From: Pseudarthrobacter sulfonivorans
Lineage (GTDB): Bacteria > Actinomycetota > Actinomycetes > Actinomycetales > Micrococcaceae
Length of the DNA stretch: 64,000 bases
Reading direction: 5' to 3'
Assembly (NCBI RefSeq): GCF_014712225.1
Contig: NZ_JACXBW010000014.1
Coordinates: 62,001-126,000, forward strand
Below are positions 15,840 to 24,681 of this stretch, in pieces (within the stretch, counting starts at the first letter, position 1; every line of letters begins with the position of its first letter). Under the pieces are notes generated by a model. It saw nothing but the letters and a program-made list of their open reading frames with translations. It was not told the origin of the DNA and did no database searches. The translations under genes were made by a program, and so were the position numbers.

Positions 15840-18044
15840 TTACTTTTTGCGGGGCCGTCGCGGCCTGAAATGCGGGTTCCGGCCGGGCCGTCCCTGGAAC
15901 GTGCGCCGGCCGGGCAGGGGAATCTCTTCGCGTAGCAGGCCGCCGCGCGCGGTGCCGGGAACGTCTTCGGCCGGCAGGTATTCACCGGTGCCGTTCTCCG
16001 AGGGGGCCGCCGCGGGTGCCGCAGGAGCATGGCGTTCGGGCGCCGGTCCCGCGCGGAACGATGTCGCGTCGAACTCGCCCGAGATGCGAGGAATGAGACC
16101 GGTATCCACCGACACCGTTGCGCGTTCCGGCGTCGGACGTTCCGCTTCGGCGCGGGATCCGGAGCCGGAAGCGGGCGACGGCGGCGTTCCCCCCGGTGCG
16201 GCCGACGGTCCCGCGCCGCCGCGTCCCAGCCGCCCGAGCAGGGGGCGCAGCAAATCGCGGAGCTCCGAGACGTGGAAAATCTTGAGGAGGAAGACGTAGA
16301 CCACGAGCATGATGGGTCCGACGACGATCAGGGTCACCAGGGCGGCAAGGCGGTCGCTCCAGGCGAAGCCGTCCGGACTGTAGCTGCCCATCAGCCACAG
16401 GGCGCCGGCACCGGCAACAGCGGAGCCGAGCGCCGCATAACCCATCCGAATATACGAATTGGCAATGCGTGGACCGTCGAGGTGGCCGAGCAGGCGGCGC
16501 AGGAAGAAGGCGCTGATCACTACCGAGAGGATGTTGCCCACCATGTACAGGATGGCGATCGCGTAGATGATCTGGCCGACGGGCATGAACTGGATGGCAA
16601 AGGCCCCCGCCACGTAGACGACGGCCAGGAGGAGCTGGACGTAGAACGGCGTGCGGGCGTCCTCGTTGGCGTAGAAAACGCGCGACATCATGAAGTTTGC
16701 GCTCATGAACGGCGTGCTGAGCGCCAGAATGGTCAGCGTCTGGGCCAGCATGACGCCGTCCTGGCGAAGGCCGCCCGAGAAGAACATTCCCAGCGGTCCG
16801 GCCAGCGCAAAAAGTGCCAGCGCACCAAAGACTGTTGCCACGGCCATGGTGCGGAGACCGTGCGAAAGAGCATCGCGCAGTTCGGCCCGGTTGCCGTCCT
16901 GCGAGGCACGGGTCATCCGGTTAAAGAGGACCGTGGCGAGCGAAAGGGCAATGATCGAGTGCGGCAGCAGGTACAGCTGGCTGGCCACCTCGAGGACGGC
17001 GTTGCCGGGCAGTATTTCGGCCGCGGGGTCCCCCGCCTCCATCAGCCGGAGGCGCTCGGCGCCGGGAATCGTGGCGATGCGCATGACGTACAGGAAGGCC
17101 AACTGCCCGACGGCGGCGGTCAGGAGCGTCCAGACACTCAGCTTCGCTGCCTGGCCCAGTCCCACTCCGCGCCATCCAAACTTGGGCCGGAGGCCCAGCC
17201 TCAACCGGATCACCGGGATCATCAGGATGGCGGTCTGCGACACAACCCCAATGGTGGAGAACCCGGCAACCAGCAGGGTCTGGGTGGGGCCCCAGTTGGC
17301 CAGGGTGTGTGGACTGAACTCGTTGGTGCCGAAGATCCAGATGAACATGCCCAGCCCGGCGATGGCCACCACGTTATTAAGGATGGGCGCCCACATGGCA
17401 GGCCCGAAGGCACCGTTGGCATTCAGGACCTGGGTGAGGAGGGCATAGAGGCCGTAGAAGAAGATCTGGGGCAGGCACCAGAACGCGAAGGCTACTGCCA
17501 GCGCCTTCTGCTGCGGCGAGTAACCCTGGGTGGTGAGCTCGATGACCCAGGGCGCGGCCAGCGTCACCAGGGCAGTCAGCCCCAGCAGGAGCAGGACAGC
17601 CAGGGTCAGCAGCCGGCTGATGTAGTCCGCTCCCCTGTCCGGAGCCTTGCTCGCCTTGATGATCTGCGGCACCAGGACGGCGTTGAACACGCCACCGGCC
17701 ACCAGCAGGAAGATCAGGTTGGGCAGGTTGTTGGCGTTGATGAACGTGTCATTGACCGTGGACCCGAGCCCCAGGGCAGTGCCAAGCATCCACGTCTTGC
17801 CGAAGCCCAGGAAGCGGGACACGAGCGTGCCGGCGGCCATGATGGCGCTGGAGCGGGTTTCGCTCGCTCCGGTGGGGACGCTTGGTTCTCCGGGAGCAAC
17901 CGGTTCGGGGGCAGTTGGCTGCCCGGCCTGGGCTGGCTCATCAGCCGGAGCCGCGGGCCTGGCGGCGGGCCCGGCGGCAGGCCCGGTGGAACCGGCGCGG
18001 CCTGCGCTGCTGGAGGGGGGATTGGAAGCTGACATCGAGTTCAT
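15840..18044 (-). CDS. murJ: Lipid II flippase MurJ (MviN family)
   Basis: A 734-residue multi-pass membrane protein of the MOP superfamily that flips lipid II for peptidoglycan synthesis. After a disordered Ala/Pro-rich N-terminus comes the family opening (GTLVSRFLGFGKTWMLGTAL, then TVNDTFINANNLPNLIF and LVAGGVFNAVLVPQI), with about 14 hydrophobic segments. A proline-rich cytoplasmic tail of about 170 residues ends in RPRRPRKK. The start chosen is ATG at 18044, preceded by GGTGAGA; a GTG at 18107 without a ribosome binding site would add 21 residues. It follows the NUDIX gene closely and is followed by the pseudokinase gene. Confidence 0.93.
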   Translation of the reverse strand: MNSMSASNPPSSSAGRAGSTGPAAGPAARPAAPADEPAQAGQPTAPEPVAPGEPSVPTGASETRSSAIMAAGTLVSRFLGFGKTWMLGTALGLGSTVNDTFINANNLPNLIFLLVAGGVFNAVLVPQIIKASKAPDRGADYISRLLTLAVLLLLGLTALVTLAAPWVIELTTQGYSPQQKALAVAFAFWCLPQIFFYGLYALLTQVLNANGAFGPAMWAPILNNVVAIAGLGMFIWIFGTNEFSPHTLANWGPTQTLLVAGFSTIGVVSQTAILMIPVIRLRLGLRPKFGWRGVGLGQAAKLSVWTLLTAAVGQLAFLYVMRIATIPGAERLRLMEAGDPAAEILPGNAVLEVASQLYLLPHSIIALSLATVLFNRMTRASQDGNRAELRDALSHGLRTMAVATVFGALALFALAGPLGMFFSGGLRQDGVMLAQTLTILALSTPFMSANFMMSRVFYANEDARTPFYVQLLLAVVYVAGAFAIQFMPVGQIIYAIAILYMVGNILSVVISAFFLRRLLGHLDGPRIANSYIRMGYAALGSAVAGAGALWLMGSYSPDGFAWSDRLAALVTLIVVGPIMLVVYVFLLKIFHVSELRDLLRPLLGRLGRGGAGPSAAPGGTPPSPASGSGSRAEAERPTPERATVSVDTGLIPRISGEFDATSFRAGPAPERHAPAAPAAAPSENGTGEYLPAEDVPGTARGGLLREEIPLPGRRTFQGRPGRNPHFRPRRPRKK

Positions 18045-18125
18045 CGTCTCACCCGGACGCTGGTTGTTCGGCACCGGGCCGGCCCGCTCCGAGGCTTGGG
18101 CCGGCACTGGCCTGCGGCAACAGGC

Positions 18126-18674
18126 TCAGAGGTGTTCGGGCAGGACGTCCCGCGCCAGGTCCGCGATGCGGCGTTCATTGGGAAAGGAGAGTTTCCGTGC
18201 GAGTTCCCGGATGGGCACCCAGGCCACGTCCACGGCTTCATGGTCGGGATCGTTTTCAATGGTGAGCTCCCCGCCTGTGGCACGCAGCAGGTAATGGTGA
18301 ACGGTCTTGTGGACCCGGTGCCCGCTGACGGTGAACCAGTAGTCGATGCTGCCCAGCGGGGCGAGGATGTCGCCCTCGATGCCGGTTTCCTCGGCAATTT
18401 CGCGGACCGCGGCCTGCTCGTTGTCTTCCTTGCCCTCCGGATGGCCCTTTGGAAGGCACCACTCCAGCCGTCCGCCCCTGTTAAGGCGCGCGATGATCGC
18501 CACCCTGAGTTCGGCGTCGGACGTGTCCACCACCACGCCGCCGGCGGAGATTTCCTCCACGGTGGGAAGCGAGGCCGGTGCCGAGTGCAGGGCAGGCGCG
18601 ACGTGGGCACCGATTGCCGACGGCAACGGTGCGCTTGTCCTCCTGCCGGGAGCGCTCGGTACGGGATGGGCCAT
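18126..18674 (-). CDS. NUDIX hydrolase (MutT4-like)
   Basis: A 182-residue NUDIX protein. The complete box G-x5-E-x7-REUxEExGU is at residues 77-99 (GHPEGKE, REIAEETGI), so it should hydrolyse a nucleoside-diphosphate-linked substrate. The position between murJ and the CCA-transferase gene matches mutT4 (Rv3908) of M. tuberculosis. The first 38 residues are low complexity. It diverges from the CCA-transferase gene across a 159-bp gap that must hold both promoters. The exact substrate cannot be told from the sequence. Confidence 0.9.
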   Translation of the reverse strand: MAHPVPSAPGRRTSAPLPSAIGAHVAPALHSAPASLPTVEEISAGGVVVDTSDAELRVAIIARLNRGGRLEWCLPKGHPEGKEDNEQAAVREIAEETGIEGDILAPLGSIDYWFTVSGHRVHKTVHHYLLRATGGELTIENDPDHEAVDVAWVPIRELARKLSFPNERRIADLARDVLPEHL

Positions 18675-18833
18675 GCAGTCCACTCTAACGACTCTTGCCC
18701 GTTCTTGATGACCGGAACATGACATCAAGATGGACTGCATATGACTCACTTTGAGTGCCCCTGAGGGAATAGGCGTGATCTTGACCAGATTTTGGCCTGC
18801 CAAGCCGCTGGTTTCTGACAAGCTTAAGTAACT

Positions 18834-20342
18834 ATGGCGCACCCACATCACAAGACTGATTCCCACACCGTCGATTTCCAGGTGGACCCGGTGGTCCTGG
18901 AGCTCGGCCAGCGCTTTGTTGATGCCGGCCACGAACTGTCCCTTGTGGGCGGTCCGGTGCGGGACCTGTTCCTGGGGCGCGCCTCGCTGGACCTGGACTT
19001 CACCACGGACGCCACCCCGGACCAGACGGTGGCGCTGATCAAGAAGTGGGCCGACAACTTCTGGGAAATCGGCCGGGCCTTCGGGACCATCGGCATGCGC
19101 AAGGCCGGCTTCCAGATTGAGATCACCACGTACCGGGCTGAGGCCTACGATCCCGAGTCGCGCAAGCCGGTAGTGGCTTTTGGCACCTCGCTCACTGACG
19201 ACCTGCTGCGCCGCGACTTCACCATCAACGCGATGGCCCTGCGCCTGCCGTCCCTTGAACTCGTTGACCCGTTCGGCGGCGTCCGGGACCTTCACGCCTC
19301 GGTGCTGGCCACGCCGGGCTCCCCCGAGGACTCCTTCTCCGACGATCCCCTGCGCATGATGCGCGCCGCCCGGTTCGCCTCCCAGCTGGGCATCTCGGTG
19401 CACCCCGACGTCCGCCTGGCCATGAGCGGGATGGCGGAGCGCATCACCATCATTTCCGCCGAACGCGTCCGCGATGAGCTGGTCAAACTCATCTGCGGGG
19501 CGCGTCCGAGGACCGGCGTGGACTTGCTGGTGGAAACCGGGCTGGCCGAGTTCGTGCTGCCGGAGGTGTCCGCCCTGCGCCTTGAATCGGACGAGCACCA
19601 CCGCCACAAGGACGTCTACCAGCACTCGCTGCAGGTGCTGGAGCAGGCGGCAGCCCTGGAAACAGACGCCGACGGCGCGGTGCCGGGTCCCGACTTCGTC
19701 CTGCGGTTCGCAGCGTTAATGCACGACGTCGGCAAGCCGGCTACGCGCCGTTTTGAACCGGGCGGCGCGGTCAGCTTCCGCCACCACGACATGGTGGGCT
19801 CCAAGCTCACGTCAAAGCGGATGAAGACCCTGCGCTTCGACAACGACACCATCAAGGCCGTTGCCCGGCTGGTGGAGCTGCACATGCGCTTCTACGGATA
19901 CGGCGATGCCGGCTGGAGCGACTCTGCTGTCCGGCGCTACGTCACGGACGCAGGTCCCTTGCTGGAACGGCTGCACCGGCTGACCCGCTCGGACGTCACC
20001 ACCCGCAACCAGCGCAAGGCTGAACGGCTCGCCTTTGCGTACGACGACCTGGAAGACAGGATCGCCACCCTGCGCGAGCAGGAGTCCCTGGACGCGGTCC
20101 GCCCCGATCTGGACGGTGCACGGATCATGGCCCTCCTTGAGCTCAAACCCGGTCCCGTGGTGGGCCGCGCCTATAGGTTCCTGCTGGAGGAGCGGATGGA
20201 GCACGGCCCGCTGCAGCCGGAGGACGCCGAAGCCAGGCTGCTCGCCTGGTGGGCGCAGCAGCCCGAAGCGGCACCCTCCGTTCCGGACGCACCACAGTCA
20301 GCCGCCGCCGTCGAACTTTCCACGAATGAGGAGTCCAAATGA
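18834..20342 (+). CDS. CCA tRNA nucleotidyltransferase
   Basis: A 502-residue class II nucleotidyltransferase that adds or repairs the 3' CCA of tRNA. The head domain has LVGGPVRDLFLG (about 37-48) and the catalytic DLDF at 53-56. The tRNA-binding motif RDFTINAMAL comes next, and DDPLRMMRAARFASQL follows. A C-terminal HD domain (MHDVGKPATRR) gives possible phosphohydrolase activity, as in the mycobacterial pcnA homologue. It overlaps the next gene by 4 nt. Confidence 0.95.
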   Translation: MAHPHHKTDSHTVDFQVDPVVLELGQRFVDAGHELSLVGGPVRDLFLGRASLDLDFTTDATPDQTVALIKKWADNFWEIGRAFGTIGMRKAGFQIEITTYRAEAYDPESRKPVVAFGTSLTDDLLRRDFTINAMALRLPSLELVDPFGGVRDLHASVLATPGSPEDSFSDDPLRMMRAARFASQLGISVHPDVRLAMSGMAERITIISAERVRDELVKLICGARPRTGVDLLVETGLAEFVLPEVSALRLESDEHHRHKDVYQHSLQVLEQAAALETDADGAVPGPDFVLRFAALMHDVGKPATRRFEPGGAVSFRHHDMVGSKLTSKRMKTLRFDNDTIKAVARLVELHMRFYGYGDAGWSDSAVRRYVTDAGPLLERLHRLTRSDVTTRNQRKAERLAFAYDDLEDRIATLREQESLDAVRPDLDGARIMALLELKPGPVVGRAYRFLLEERMEHGPLQPEDAEARLLAWWAQQPEAAPSVPDAPQSAAAVELSTNEESK

Positions 20343-20923
20343 CAGTCCCGAACACTGCTCCCCGCCCGCAGCTCTGGATCCTGCGCCACGGCGAGACCGA
20401 ATGGTCCAAGAGCGGGCAATACACCGGCCTCACAGACCTGCCCCTGACCGTCGAAGGCGAGCAGCAGGCCGTGGAAGCCCGGAAGATCCTGGACCAGGTG
20501 GACTTTGACCTCGTCCTGACCTCACCGCTGCGCCGGGCCCGGCGGACGGCGGAACTGGCCGGCTTCCCCGACGCGCAGCACGAACCGCTGGCCGTGGAAT
20601 GGAATTACGGCGACTACGAGGGCATCAGCTCGGACCTGATCCGGAAGGATAACCCCGACTACCTGATCTGGACCCACGGCGTGCCCAACGGCGAATCCCT
20701 CGATGAAGTGGCGGCCCGTGCGGACAAGATCGTAGCCCGCGTGCTGGAATCCGGACTCGACAACGTGCTGATCGTGGCCCATGGACACTTCTCCCGGATC
20801 CTCACTGCACGCTGGCTTGAATTGGCCCCCACCGAAGGGCGCCACTTCATTCTGGGCACGGCAAAAGTCTGCACCCTTGGATGGGATAAAAAAACGCCCG
20901 CTATTGTGCGCTGGGGACTGTAA
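20339..20923 (+). CDS. Histidine phosphatase superfamily protein (phosphoglycerate mutase-like)
   Basis: A 194-residue branch-1 histidine phosphatase. The catalytic RHGE is at residues 16-19, the second active-site His is in AHGH (147-150), and the acid/base Glu is likely in VEWNYGDYEG. The ATG overlaps the TGA of the CCA-transferase gene, so the two are translationally coupled. Members of this family are often annotated GpmB or acid phosphatase; the substrate cannot be deduced. Confidence 0.88.
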   Translation: MTVPNTAPRPQLWILRHGETEWSKSGQYTGLTDLPLTVEGEQQAVEARKILDQVDFDLVLTSPLRRARRTAELAGFPDAQHEPLAVEWNYGDYEGISSDLIRKDNPDYLIWTHGVPNGESLDEVAARADKIVARVLESGLDNVLIVAHGHFSRILTARWLELAPTEGRHFILGTAKVCTLGWDKKTPAIVRWGL

Positions 20924-21091
20924 TAGCCGGTTTATAGAATTTCTTGAGAATCTTTTCGAATTAAGTGGCGGATCGCTGCGTTGGTAGGGTATTTTTATTC
21001 CTAACCCCAGAGCGACTCTGCCGGGGTCACGGCGCGCGTTGCCGGGCCAGCCTGCTGGTACAACGGCTGACAGAAAAGGAGGTTGGGAGAA
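20924..21091 (+). promoter_or_regulatory. AT-richer leader before the first small ORF
   Basis: This 168-bp stretch is clearly less GC-rich than its neighbours, especially 20930-21003. TTAAGT at 20961-20966 and TAGGGT at 20985-20990, 18 bp apart, could be a weak promoter. An inverted repeat (CCCCAGAG with CTCTGCCGGGG) lies near 21004-21026. No gene is seen here. Confidence 0.3.
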
Positions 21092-21187
21092 ATGATTACT
21101 TTGACTAGCGGATGGAAGATGACCATCACCGCCACCCCGGCCTTCGCTGCTTCCGCGCGCCATTTTCGTGGAGTGTCTGCCTCCTAG
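21092..21187 (+). CDS. Candidate 31-residue small protein or leader peptide
   Basis: An ATG 9 nt after the strong Shine-Dalgarno AAAAGGAGGT (21074-21083) opens a 31-codon frame beginning MITLTSGWKMTITATPAFAA and ending in TAG at 21185-21187. The spacing is ideal, which argues for real translation. It has a hydrophobic, Thr/Ala-rich middle and no recognised domain. It could be a leader peptide, but the next strong ORF is more than 300 bp away. Confidence 0.45.
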   Translation: MITLTSGWKMTITATPAFAASARHFRGVSAS

Positions 21188-21427
21188 CCCCGCCTGATCC
21201 CGCCTCCGCGCGGTATCCCCGGAGCAGGGCACAACTTTCACGCAGGTCCCGGTTCGCGCTGACGCAGCCTTGGTGCCGGTCCACGCGGTGACACAGCAGC
21301 CCACTGACTCGGAACCCGTTTCCTGGCCGGGTTGCACCGCCGCCCGGGTCTGCATTACCGCCGGTTGCATCACCGTCATTTGGCCGCATTCGCATTTGCG
21401 AACCACTCATAAACTCCGGGTATTTCC

Positions 21428-21505
21428 ATGCCTAATTACCGCCGATATTGCTTCGACCGTAATTGGCGTTATTTGTCATGCCCATTCTCCTTGGAAAGGA
21501 GGTGA
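21428..21505 (+). CDS. Possible 25-residue peptide overlapping the next ribosome binding site
   Basis: ATG CCT AAT opens a 25-codon frame rich in Tyr, Arg and Cys (MPNYRRYCFDRNWRYLSC...). Its last codons and TGA stop are the Shine-Dalgarno sequence of the following small gene. Such overlap would couple the two. It has no ribosome binding site of its own, so it may be chance. Confidence 0.2.
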   Translation: MPNYRRYCFDRNWRYLSCPFSLERR

Positions 21506-21510
21506 CTCCC

Positions 21511-21654
21511 TTGATAAAGAACATCAAGAAGGCGCTCTTCCTGCTGCGCTTGCCTGTCCACCCCGGACGGCGCGAATTCAACGGTGAACTGTTGGACCAA
21601 CGCCGGGAAGAGGCTTTTGTCCTGATACACCAGCAGATGACCGGTTTGCGCTGA
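21511..21654 (+). CDS. Candidate 47-residue basic small protein
   Basis: A TTG start 5 nt after AAAGGAGGTGA (21495-21505), an 11-base perfect match to the anti-Shine-Dalgarno end of 16S rRNA. The product is basic and amphipathic, from MIKNIKKALFLLRLPVHPG at the start to IHQQMTGLR at the end, with no Cys and no known domain. A GC-rich hairpin (GCCCGGG with CCCGGGC) follows the stop. The ribosome binding site makes this the best-supported small gene in the 20.9-21.7 kb gap. Confidence 0.55.
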   Translation: MIKNIKKALFLLRLPVHPGRREFNGELLDQRREEAFVLIHQQMTGLR

Positions 21655-21715
21655 CGCCCGGGGGCCCGGAAAAAAGCACGGCCGGCCCGGGCACCGTCCC
21701 GGTAAGCTCAGGGGC

Positions 21716-23182
21716 ATGCAGGAGACGAAGCCGCCGGTGCGCCCACAGCGTGCCCGCCTGGTTGTTCCCAGCCGCAGTGACCTGCTGCTGAAGAACTTCA
21801 CGGAACTGATTGGCGGGCCGTTGGGTGCCCGGTCGGCGCCCGGCATCGTCTCCCCCGGCGTGTTTACCGTGGAACGGGTCCTGATCATCCTGACGGTTCT
21901 GGCCGCTCTGGGAGCCCTTGCGGTCAAGGGCTACTGCCGCGCCAATGGCTGGCAGTCCCCCGACCAGTTCTATTCCACCTGCTATTCAGATTTCCCCGAC
22001 TTCTTCCGGAACCGGGGCCTGGGCGAGGACCCCTTCGTCTTCCTCCGCCAGGGCAACCTTTTCGATTACCCGGTCCTGATGGGTTTAATTGCCGGTGCCA
22101 CGGCCTGGCTCCCCCCCGGGAACGGTGTCACGGATGGCCGCATCCTGGGGTATTTCGACGTCAACGCCACATTGATAACCGCCGTCTGGATTGTCACTGT
22201 CCTCGCCACGGCACGGATATCACAGCGGCGCCCCTGGGACGCTGCCATGGTTGCCCTCGCACCAGGCATTGTCCTGGCAGGCACCATCAACTGGGACCTC
22301 TGGGCGGTGGGGTTGCTTGCGCTGGGAATGCTGTGTTTCGCGCGCGGGCGGTTGGCCCTTGCCGGCGTCCTGATCGGCCTCGCCGCAGCCACCAGGCCCT
22401 ATGCCGCATTGGTCCTTGTGGCCGTCTTCCTCCTCTCCCTCCGCACTGGGCGGCTCCGGGCATTCCTTCTCACCGCCGGAACGGCCGCGGCTGCCTGGGT
22501 GACCGTCAATGCTCCTGTGGCGGTAGCCAATCCCGCTGGCTGGGGGCACTCCTTCGGATCCACTGAATCCCGCGAGGCCGGGTATGGTTCCGTGTGGTTT
22601 GCCTATAATCTTGTCGCACGGCGCCTGCGCTGGCCCGTTCTGGATCCGGCGGTCATCAACGTGCTGGCCCTTGCCTTCTTCCTGCTGGCGTGCGCGGCGG
22701 TGGCCTACATTTCCCTGACGGCCGCCAGGCGGCCGCGCCTGGCCCAGCTGGCGTTCCTGCTCGTTGCCGCCCTCATCCTGACCAACAAGGTCTACTCCCC
22801 GCAGTTTGTGCTCTGGCTGATTCCGCTGGTGGCACTGGCCAGACCGCGGTGGCGCGACTTCCTGGTGTGGCAGGGTGTTGAAGGCCTTTACTGGGCTGCA
22901 GTCTGGATGTACCTGGCCCAAGTGACCAGCCAGGGCCCAACACAGCACAATATTGATATGCCCTACTACGTTCTGGCGGTGGCTGCACATATGCTCGTGA
23001 CGGCATATTTAATGATCCGGGTCATTTGGGACATTTACGATCCCAATTACGACCCCGTCCGCAGGCACCATCCCGATGACCCGCACGGGGGGCCCTTCAA
23101 CGGGCTGCCTGATCGGCTGCGCTTCAGTCCCCTCAATCGCCCCCAGGCGGTCCTTCCTTGGCGGGCGAAGCACCATGCCTGA
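21716..23182 (+). CDS. Membrane glycosyltransferase of the GT87/DUF2029 type
   Basis: A 488-residue polytopic protein with about 10-12 hydrophobic segments. The pattern suits polyprenyl-phosphate-sugar-dependent mannosyltransferases of the GT87 (DUF2029) family. Supporting features are an extracytoplasmic loop with acidic residues after the first helix (SPDQFYSTCYSDFPDFF), the LAPGIVLAGTINWDLWAV segment and ALILTNKVYSPQFVLWL. Such enzymes add mannose or arabinose to cell-envelope glycolipids from outside the membrane. The last 8 bp overlap the next gene. The acceptor is unknown. Confidence 0.75.
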   Translation: MQETKPPVRPQRARLVVPSRSDLLLKNFTELIGGPLGARSAPGIVSPGVFTVERVLIILTVLAALGALAVKGYCRANGWQSPDQFYSTCYSDFPDFFRNRGLGEDPFVFLRQGNLFDYPVLMGLIAGATAWLPPGNGVTDGRILGYFDVNATLITAVWIVTVLATARISQRRPWDAAMVALAPGIVLAGTINWDLWAVGLLALGMLCFARGRLALAGVLIGLAAATRPYAALVLVAVFLLSLRTGRLRAFLLTAGTAAAAWVTVNAPVAVANPAGWGHSFGSTESREAGYGSVWFAYNLVARRLRWPVLDPAVINVLALAFFLLACAAVAYISLTAARRPRLAQLAFLLVAALILTNKVYSPQFVLWLIPLVALARPRWRDFLVWQGVEGLYWAAVWMYLAQVTSQGPTQHNIDMPYYVLAVAAHMLVTAYLMIRVIWDIYDPNYDPVRRHHPDDPHGGPFNGLPDRLRFSPLNRPQAVLPWRAKHHA

Positions 23183-24614
23183 TGTCGCCGTCGTAGGATC
23201 CGGGCCCAACGGACTCGCGGCAGCTGCGGTGATGGCCCGGGCCGGGCTGTCCGTGGAAGTCCATGAGGCCGCGGGGACCATCGGCGGAGGCACGCGAACC
23301 GCCGAACTGATGCAGCCGGGGCACCTGCACGACATTTGCTCGGCCGTGCATCCCATGGCCCTGGCCTCGCCCTTCTTCCGCGACTTCGAACTGGAGCGCA
23401 GGGTTGACCTGGTGGTTCCGGAGCTCGGATTTGGTTCACCGCTCGATGGCGGGCGGGCTGCGCTCGGTTATCACTCGCTGGAGCGGACAGTCGAGGCACT
23501 CGGCCGGGATGGCGCGGCTTACGGAAGGCTCCTGGGCCCCCTTGTCAGCCGCATCGACGGCGTCATGGACCTCACCCAGCACCAGTTATTGCGGGTCCCC
23601 CGGTCCCCCGTCGCGGCCGCACTTTTCGGACTGCGGACGTTCGAACAGGGTACTCCGCTGTGGGACACGCGGTTCCGTGAGGAGCTGGCGCCTGCCCTGC
23701 TCAGCGGAGTGGCAGCGCACGCTGTTTCGCACTTGCCCTCGCTGGCTGCCGCGGGAGCCGGCCTGATGCTGACCGCCCTGGCCCATGCCCGGGGATGGCC
23801 CATCCCCCAGGGTGGCTCGGTGGCCATCGCAGAGGCCCTGGCAGCTGACATTCGGGCCCATGGCGGCGTCATCCGCACCGGGGAGCCGATCGATAGCCTC
23901 CAGCAACTCGGCGGCGCGCGCGCAACGCTGCTGGACGTCGCCCCCCGCGGACTGCTGGACATCGCAGGCGACAAGATGCCCGCAAAGTACCGCCGGTCCC
24001 TTGAGACATTCCGCTATGGGAATGGTTCCTGCAAAGTGGACTACATCCTGTCCGGCCCCGTTCCGTGGGCAGCTCCTGAATTGGCGGACGCCGGAACCGT
24101 GCATGTGGGCGGCACTCGGAAGGAGCTGGCCCGGGCCGAGAACGAGGTTTCCGCCGGGAGGCATCCTGAGCGGCCCTACGTGCTGGTGGCGCAGCCCTCG
24201 CGGTTCGACAGTGGCCGGGCACCGGCCGGGCGCCACATCCTGTGGGCGTATTGCCATGTCCCTGCCGGATCAACGCGGGACATGGGCGAGGCCGTGACCG
24301 CACAGCTCGAACGTTTCGCACCGGGGTTCCGGGATGTGGTGGTGCAGACCCATGTGACCACCGCGGCGGAACTGGCCAGCTACAACCGAAACTACATCGG
24401 CGGCGACTTCAGCGCGGGCATCATGGACGTTCGCGGACTCCTCCAGCGGCCGGTTGTATCCCCCGTCCCGTGGCGGACACCCGTTCGCGGCGTGTACCTG
24501 TGCTCTTCCTCCACACCGCCCGGCCCCGGCGTGACAGGCATGCCCGGCTTCTTCGCCGCGAAGCATGCTTTGAAGGACATGTTCGGTCTTCGGGTCCCGG
24601 CGCTGGGGTTGTGA
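23175..24614 (+). CDS. FAD-dependent oxidoreductase, phytoene-desaturase-like
   Basis: A 479-residue flavoprotein. The start ATG at 23175 gives MPDVAVVGSGPNGLAAAAVMARAG, an FAD Rossmann motif at residues 5-11. GTIGGGTRTAEL (the second nucleotide contact) and a C-terminal PGPGVTGMPGFFAAKHAL follow. This architecture is shared with phytoene dehydrogenase-like proteins (CrtI/PDS group and human PYROXD2). No carotenoid genes are nearby, so the substrate is open. It overlaps the GT87-type gene by 8 bp. Confidence 0.82.
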   Translation: MPDVAVVGSGPNGLAAAAVMARAGLSVEVHEAAGTIGGGTRTAELMQPGHLHDICSAVHPMALASPFFRDFELERRVDLVVPELGFGSPLDGGRAALGYHSLERTVEALGRDGAAYGRLLGPLVSRIDGVMDLTQHQLLRVPRSPVAAALFGLRTFEQGTPLWDTRFREELAPALLSGVAAHAVSHLPSLAAAGAGLMLTALAHARGWPIPQGGSVAIAEALAADIRAHGGVIRTGEPIDSLQQLGGARATLLDVAPRGLLDIAGDKMPAKYRRSLETFRYGNGSCKVDYILSGPVPWAAPELADAGTVHVGGTRKELARAENEVSAGRHPERPYVLVAQPSRFDSGRAPAGRHILWAYCHVPAGSTRDMGEAVTAQLERFAPGFRDVVVQTHVTTAAELASYNRNYIGGDFSAGIMDVRGLLQRPVVSPVPWRTPVRGVYLCSSSTPPGPGVTGMPGFFAAKHALKDMFGLRVPALGL

Positions 24615-24681
24615 GGCCGCGCAACGCGGGGCCGGGCTTGGCCGGGCCTCGGCACGTGCCGCACTGGGGGATAATAACGCC

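Noticed and set aside
16029..18032. A 667-codon plus-strand frame opposite murJ
   Set aside because: It mirrors murJ codon by codon; the translation is extremely rich in Gly, Arg, Asp and His. murJ is certain.
18781..18833. TTGACC before the CCA-transferase gene as a -35 element
   Set aside because: No acceptable -10 hexamer lies at 16-19 bp, so a promoter cannot be supported here.
18675..19625. The upstream extension of the NUDIX frame to 499 codons
   Set aside because: It would run through the CCA-transferase gene on the other strand; the NUDIX fold needs only the part from ATG 18674.
21270..21587. A Cys/Thr-rich stretch that recalls lantibiotic precursors
   Set aside because: There is no ribosome binding site, no leader or modification enzyme nearby, and it overlaps the better supported 47-codon ORF.
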